Shown piece by piece: positions 40,714 to 44,290 of a DNA stretch of 44,290 nt (position 1 is its first letter; each line of letters begins with the position of its first letter). The notes beneath the pieces were generated by a model. The model did no database searches, had not been told where the DNA came from, and was given only the letters and a program-made list of their open reading frames with translations. Source of the stretch: Prolixibacteraceae bacterium. Its GTDB lineage: Bacteria > Bacteroidota > Bacteroidia > Bacteroidales > Prolixibacteraceae. The DNA lies in contig DMSQ01000075.1 of assembly GCA_003457135.1 (NCBI GenBank), positions 1 through 44,290 of the forward strand, written 5' to 3'. The position numbers and the translations under genes were made by a program.

Positions 40714-40897
40714 ATGGGATTTCAGCATGATTTATTTTACTGCAATTTGAAGAGAGTTCTCAAACATACTAACATAAAAACGGTACAGGCTGTGGGTCAA
40801 TGTGTATTTATCGTCCTTACAAAAAACTATTCCATCAACCTGGCAATACCTTGTTTAGTTGAGTATAAGCGCTGGATATTTTTTTCAATAAGATTTT

Positions 40898-40905
40898 TAA
40901 CTTTG
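40898..40905 (+). promoter_or_regulatory. -7 element directly before the MNT gene
   Basis: TAACTTTG matches TAnnTTTG and ends only 5 nt before the ATG, which would give a nearly leaderless message. No -33 match is seen. The preceding 40714-40897 contains no gene I can support. Confidence 0.35.
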
Positions 40906-40910
40906 TAGAT

Positions 40911-41219
40911 ATGAATCGGCAAGAATTGACATATCAGGTAAAGAAATCAGTAAGATCAGTTGATCCCAAAGCCCGGGTGATTCTTTTTGGTTCCAGAGCT
41001 CGTGGTGATAGCAAACTGTCTTCAGATTGGGATTTTTTAATACTGACTTCACTTCAAGCTAATGAACAACTAAAAAGACAAATCCGAACAGGGCTTATTG
41101 ACACTGAACTTGAAGCCGAAGAGGTTATCAGTACGATCATCTTTTCACAAGACCAATGGATGAAATACCTGGTGACTCCGCTTTACAAGAATATTTCAAA
41201 AGAAGGAGTAGAATTATGA
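40911..41219 (+). CDS. Minimal nucleotidyltransferase (MNT) domain protein, probable antitoxin
   Basis: A 102-aa protein with the polymerase-beta-type signature GSRARGDSKLSSDWD (27-41). Gly27-Ser28 and the metal-binding pair Asp39 and Asp41 are present. In MNT/HEPN modules the MNT protein neutralises its HEPN partner, in some cases by adding nucleotides to it. The stop overlaps the ATG of the HEPN frame (ATGA), as usual for such pairs. It sits between the lpx operon and rhamnose genes, an accessory-looking spot. Confidence 0.88.
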   Translation: MNRQELTYQVKKSVRSVDPKARVILFGSRARGDSKLSSDWDFLILTSLQANEQLKRQIRTGLIDTELEAEEVISTIIFSQDQWMKYLVTPLYKNISKEGVEL

Positions 41220-41608
41220 CATACAAAAAAAGTGATTAAATCCGTTATCGCCTTGAGAGGTCGGATAAGACCTTTGAAGAGGCAAAATCACTCGCTCATA
41301 ACGGATTTTGGAATGGAGCCGCAAACCGATTGTATTACAGTTGTTTCTATTCGGTTATTGCACTTTTAGCAAAGGATGAATTAGCAGCTACAACACACAA
41401 TGGTGTACGAACCGAATTTTTCAGACAATATATTAAGACAAGTATCCTTTCCAAAGATATTAGCTCACTTTATACTGATCTGATGGGAAAACGAGAAGAA
41501 AGCGACTATGATGATTTCCATGATTTTACTGAGAAAGACATCATGCCGTTGTTTCCTGAGGTTGAAAATTTCATTTCTGCCATAAAGAATTTGATTGGGG
41601 AAGTTTAA
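41216..41608 (+). pseudogene. HEPN-domain protein (probable toxin) with in-frame stop at codon 8
   Basis: The frame begins with ATG at 41216-41218, overlapping the MNT stop, and reads MTYKKSD, then TAA at 41237-41239. It then stays open as IRYRLERSDKTFEEAKSLAHNGFWNGAANRLYYSCFYSV... to 41608, about 130 codons. The open part is a clear HEPN domain (PF05168-like; RLYYSCFY, TTHNGVRTEFF). The only standard downstream start, TTG at 41330, would remove the first helix. I therefore read it as a toxin inactivated by a nonsense mutation. Re-initiation or start at ATC 41240 is an alternative. Confidence 0.75.
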
Positions 41609-41641
41609 TCTGAATACTGAACAGACCTCCGACAGCTATTT

Positions 41642-42910
41642 TTACCATCTCCCGCTTAAAACCTCCTTTTCGTATTGCTGAATTTCAGCAATGTAATCAG
41701 TACCAACAGGAACGCCAGCCTGCAGGCAATAGTAATCCCAAACTGCGCTGAAGGGTTTGGTTTTTAACTCTTCGAGCATTGCCAAACGTTCAAAATTCTT
41801 TCCGGCTTCTTCCATTTCAATCAATCGAGCAGTTGGCTCGAGCATGGCAATCATGAATGCTTTTTGGGCGGCACGGGTTCCAATCACATAAGCGCCAATC
41901 CTGTTAATCGAAGCATCGAAAAAATCCAGGCCAATGTTTACCCGGTTGAGAAAGTTGTTCCGAATGATTTCGGAAGCAATCAATTGCAAATCTTCGTTCA
42001 GGGTAACCACATGATCAGAATCCCAACGGACCGGGCGGGTCAAATGCAGCAACAATTCATCTATAAACTGAAGGCAGGCCGAAATCTTATCGCCAACCTG
42101 TTCGGTTGGGTGAAAATGGCCATTATCCAAACAAATCAATTTGTTATTCTTAATGGCATAACCGAGGTAAAAATCGTGCGAACCAACCGTCATTGATTCG
42201 GCGCCAATACCGAAAAGTTTACTTTCAACCGCATCTTTCATGTGTTCTTTCGGATAATCAACAGCCATCGCCTCATCCAGCGATTTTTTCAGAAGTGTGC
42301 GGTAACCGTTTCTGTCAATAGGTGTGTCTTTCGATCCGTCAGGAATCCAGGTATTGTGAACACAAGGCGTTCCGAGTTGCTTCCCGATTTCGGCAGATAT
42401 CGTACGGCATCGTTTCACATGCTCCACCCAAAATTTTCGGATTTCTTCATTTTTACTTGAAAGGGTAAAACCATCGGCAGCCTTGGGATGTGAGAAGCAC
42501 GAAGCGTTAAAATCCATACCAATACCCTGAACCTTGCACCAGTCAATCCAGCTTTGAAAATGCTTTACTTCAATCTGATCGCGGTCAACGAATTCGCCCC
42601 CAAAATCACCATAAATGGCATGAAGGTTCAACCTTTGTTTGCCCGGAAGAAGTGATAAAACTTTTTCGAGGTCAGCGCGCATTTGTTCTATAGTCCTGGC
42701 TTTTCCGGGATAGTTTCCTGTAGCCTGAATTCCACCTCCTGAAAGAGTTGCATCAGGAGTTTCGAAACCGCCCACGTCGTCGGTTTGCCAGCAGTGAAGT
42801 GAAACAACCACATCATTCATTTTTTGCAATACGGCATCCGTATTAACACCCAGTTCGGCATATTCTTCTTTGGCCAGTTGATAGGCCGCTTCAATTCGTG
42901 ATTTGTTCAT
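41642..42910 (-). CDS. rhaA: L-rhamnose isomerase RhaA
   Basis: A 422-aa enzyme converting L-rhamnose to L-rhamnulose, of the E. coli RhaA type and normal length. A TIM-barrel sequence with likely metal ligands is visible: Glu238 in GIGAESM, Asp262 and His265 in LDNGHFHP, Asp297 and Asp299 in RWDSDHV. The N-terminal SLHCWQTDDVGGFE is typical. It lies downstream of an alpha-L-rhamnosidase on the same strand, so it would use the released sugar. A 364-nt gap with repeats separates them. It converges with the MNT/HEPN pair. Confidence 0.96.
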   Translation of the reverse strand: MNKSRIEAAYQLAKEEYAELGVNTDAVLQKMNDVVVSLHCWQTDDVGGFETPDATLSGGGIQATGNYPGKARTIEQMRADLEKVLSLLPGKQRLNLHAIYGDFGGEFVDRDQIEVKHFQSWIDWCKVQGIGMDFNASCFSHPKAADGFTLSSKNEEIRKFWVEHVKRCRTISAEIGKQLGTPCVHNTWIPDGSKDTPIDRNGYRTLLKKSLDEAMAVDYPKEHMKDAVESKLFGIGAESMTVGSHDFYLGYAIKNNKLICLDNGHFHPTEQVGDKISACLQFIDELLLHLTRPVRWDSDHVVTLNEDLQLIASEIIRNNFLNRVNIGLDFFDASINRIGAYVIGTRAAQKAFMIAMLEPTARLIEMEEAGKNFERLAMLEELKTKPFSAVWDYYCLQAGVPVGTDYIAEIQQYEKEVLSGRW

Positions 42911-42925
42911 CTTGGAGCCTCCCCT

Positions 42926-42952
42926 AATCCCTCCGGTGGAGGGGGATTTTTT
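42926..42952. repeat. CCCTCC-GGT-GGAGGG hairpin before rhaA
   Basis: A 6-bp G/C stem (42929-42934 / 42938-42943) with an adjacent T-run, ending 16 nt before the rhaA ATG. Similar CCCTCCGG-type hairpins are common extragenic repeats in Bacteroidota (recollection). It would lie in the rhaA leader RNA. Confidence 0.5.
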
Positions 42953-43045
42953 GATTGTGGATATTTGTTAAATTCTTTTTAATCATCTTTTTTGTTGTGG
43001 CACATACAGTATCAATTTTTCAATTGACATTTTTGAATACCAAAG

Positions 43046-43265
43046 GTGTTCCGTCCGAAAAAAGGTTTTTGCCTTGAAAAATTCATACTCGCGTACGGTT
43101 TTCTTATCTCCTTTCCATCTGTTCGCTAAAGCGAAACGGCAAAGAATATCGCTCTGATGATTAATTGTATAATATCCTTTGCCGTCACATTCATGTGACG
43201 GACCTGAAGATCCCCGCTCTTTTGGGCTTTAGCCCCTCTTCTACCTCAGCTTAACGGCTGTTAAG
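43046..43265. repeat. REP-like composite element, copy 3 (several stacked hairpins)
   Basis: This fills most of the 364-nt gene-free stretch 42911-43274. It begins GTTCCGTCCGAAAA like copies 1 and 2. It contains hairpin TTCGCT-AA-AGCGAA (43122-43135), then a 14-bp inverted repeat ACGGCAAAG(A/G)ATAT around CGCTCTGATG (43136-43185). Further hairpins are CCGTCACAT-TC-ATGTGACGG (43182-43201), GGGCT-TT-AGCCC (43224-43235) and CTTAAC-GGCT-GTTAAG (43250-43265). No coding potential is seen. Confidence 0.6.
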
Positions 43266-43274
43266 AATAAGGCT

Positions 43275-44290
43275 TCATTTCATCTGATACCTGAACGTAT
43301 AATTCCCTGATCCAACATTCACCGATATACCTTTAGCTGTTTGTTTCAGACTTTTTTTGATTGATGCCGACATTGCTTTCGCATTTACGGTTGTCTGATC
43401 GGCTTTTGCACCAGGCAATGTCACCGTTGCTGTTGTATTTGCCGGAACAGTCACTTCATAAACAAAGTCATTTCCATCCAGCTTCCATGCCGATTTGATC
43501 TTTCCGTAAAGCGAGGTAAATTCTGCATCAGCATTGGTCAATCCGCCACCCGGATGTGGCGACAGCAAAATATGTTTGTATCCGGGAATTTCAGGATCAA
43601 TATCCAAACCGGCCACATGGCGGTACAGCCATTCACCAATAGCGCCGTAGGCATAATGATTAAAACTGTTCATGCCCACATCTTGAAACGAACCGTCGGG
43701 TTTCTGACCATCCCAGCGTTCCCAGATGGTAGTTGCCCCCTGAGTTACGGGATATAACCACGAAGGATAATCTTTCCGGTTCAGGAGCATAAAGGCCAGT
43801 TCTTCATATCCTTGTTCCGATAGTGTTTTACAGAGCAACGGAGTCCCAACAAAACCAGTCGTCAGGTGACCCATTTTCTTAACATCGTCAGCAAGAAACT
43901 GAGCCGCTTTCGGGATTAAATCTTCAGGAAGAAGATTGAAAGCCAATGCCAGTGCATAGGCAGTTTGTGTATGCGAAACCAGACGTCCGGCAAGAGTCAC
44001 AAATTCTTTTTGGAAGGCTTTTCTGATGTTTTCTGATAGCAGGGCATATTTTTTAGCATCCTCATTTTGACCGGTTATAACGGCAATTTTGGCGAGCAAT
44101 CTGCTAGAATAGGAATAATAAGCTGTGGCAATCAGGTCTTTTTCAGTAGTAGCTCCCGGATAGTCTGAACGGGTAGTGGCAAAAGCAAGCCAATCACCAA
44201 AATGAAAATCGCCTGTCCATAAATAGTCCTCCCCTGCCCTGCTTCTCATGTATTCGACCCAGGCTTTCATGCTTGGATACTGAACTTCCA
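43275..44290 (-). CDS. Alpha-L-rhamnosidase, GH78 (5' end outside window)
   Basis: The C-terminal 338 codons of a GH78 glycoside hydrolase that removes terminal L-rhamnose from glycans or plant metabolites. The frame is open to the right edge, so the Met at 44270 is internal. The (alpha/alpha)6-barrel part is visible, with TGDFHFGDWLAF and TTIWERWDG, motifs that carry acidic active-site residues in this family. The C-terminal beta domain (HPGGGLTNADAEFTSLYGKIKSAW...) follows. It is upstream of rhaA in the same direction. The signal peptide and N-terminal domains are off-window. Confidence 0.92.
   Translation of the reverse strand, partial: EVQYPSMKAWVEYMRSRAGEDYLWTGDFHFGDWLAFATTRSDYPGATTEKDLIATAYYSYSSRLLAKIAVITGQNEDAKKYALLSENIRKAFQKEFVTLAGRLVSHTQTAYALALAFNLLPEDLIPKAAQFLADDVKKMGHLTTGFVGTPLLCKTLSEQGYEELAFMLLNRKDYPSWLYPVTQGATTIWERWDGQKPDGSFQDVGMNSFNHYAYGAIGEWLYRHVAGLDIDPEIPGYKHILLSPHPGGGLTNADAEFTSLYGKIKSAWKLDGNDFVYEVTVPANTTATVTLPGAKADQTTVNAKAMSASIKKSLKQTAKGISVNVGSGNYTFRYQMK

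Noticed and set aside
40690..40908. 72-codon open frame after lpxA
   Set aside because: It starts with TTG inside the lpxA terminator stem, has no recognisable domain, and runs through the MNT promoter region.

Overview
The window comes from a Gram-negative anaerobe of the Bacteroidota, most likely of the Marinilabiliales/Prolixibacteraceae type (the rank below phylum is inference). The phylum call rests on a fused lpxC-fabZ gene, an MraY with an extra loop, glycine-lipid (gls) acyltransferase genes, promoters of the TTTG/TAnnTTTG type and a GSxAxG/HEPN cassette near rhamnose genes. It carries genes for fermentative H2 metabolism, peptidoglycan and division, lipid A, translation and rhamnose use. 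No rRNA, tRNA or CRISPR array was seen.

Layout. (1) 1-8554, minus strand: two neighbouring multimeric [FeFe]-hydrogenase operons separated by a secreted esterase. The first to be read from the right is hndB-hydB2-hydA2-hydC2. The second is hydC1-hydB1-hydA1, with hydA1 running off the left edge. (2) 8833-28031, minus strand: a complete Bacteroidota dcw cluster, mraZ-rsmH-ftsL-ftsI-murE-mraY-murD-ftsW-murG-(inserted AlbA_2 gene)-murC-ftsQ-ftsA-ftsZ1-ftsZ2-yqeY. (3) 28427-30994, plus strand: glsA, glsB and a Nudix-like regulator. (4) 31072-35907, minus strand: rimP-nusA-infB. (5) 36125-40661, plus strand: an HD hydrolase and lpxD-lpxC/fabZ-lpxA. (6) 40911-41608: an MNT/HEPN pair whose HEPN frame has an early stop. 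(7) 41642-44290, minus strand: L-rhamnose isomerase and the C-terminal part of a GH78 alpha-L-rhamnosidase.

How the genes work together. The hydrogenases would couple NAD(H), and in operon 2 probably ferredoxin, to H2. The dcw genes make lipid II and the divisome. The gls and lpx genes supply glycine lipids and lipid A for the same envelope.

Most striking points. There are two tandem ftsZ genes (about 62% identical over the first 220 residues by my ungapped count), and only the second keeps the FtsA-binding C-terminal peptide. A foreign-looking AlbA_2 gene sits inside the dcw cluster behind a vestigial copy of the first ten murC codons, which differs from the real murC start only by synonymous changes. 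The two hydrogenases differ in HydB architecture, and HydA1 has Ser where an H-cluster Cys is expected. Several REP-like palindromes lie in the operon gaps. Four boxes spaced every 10 bp in front of mraZ look like a MraZ operator.
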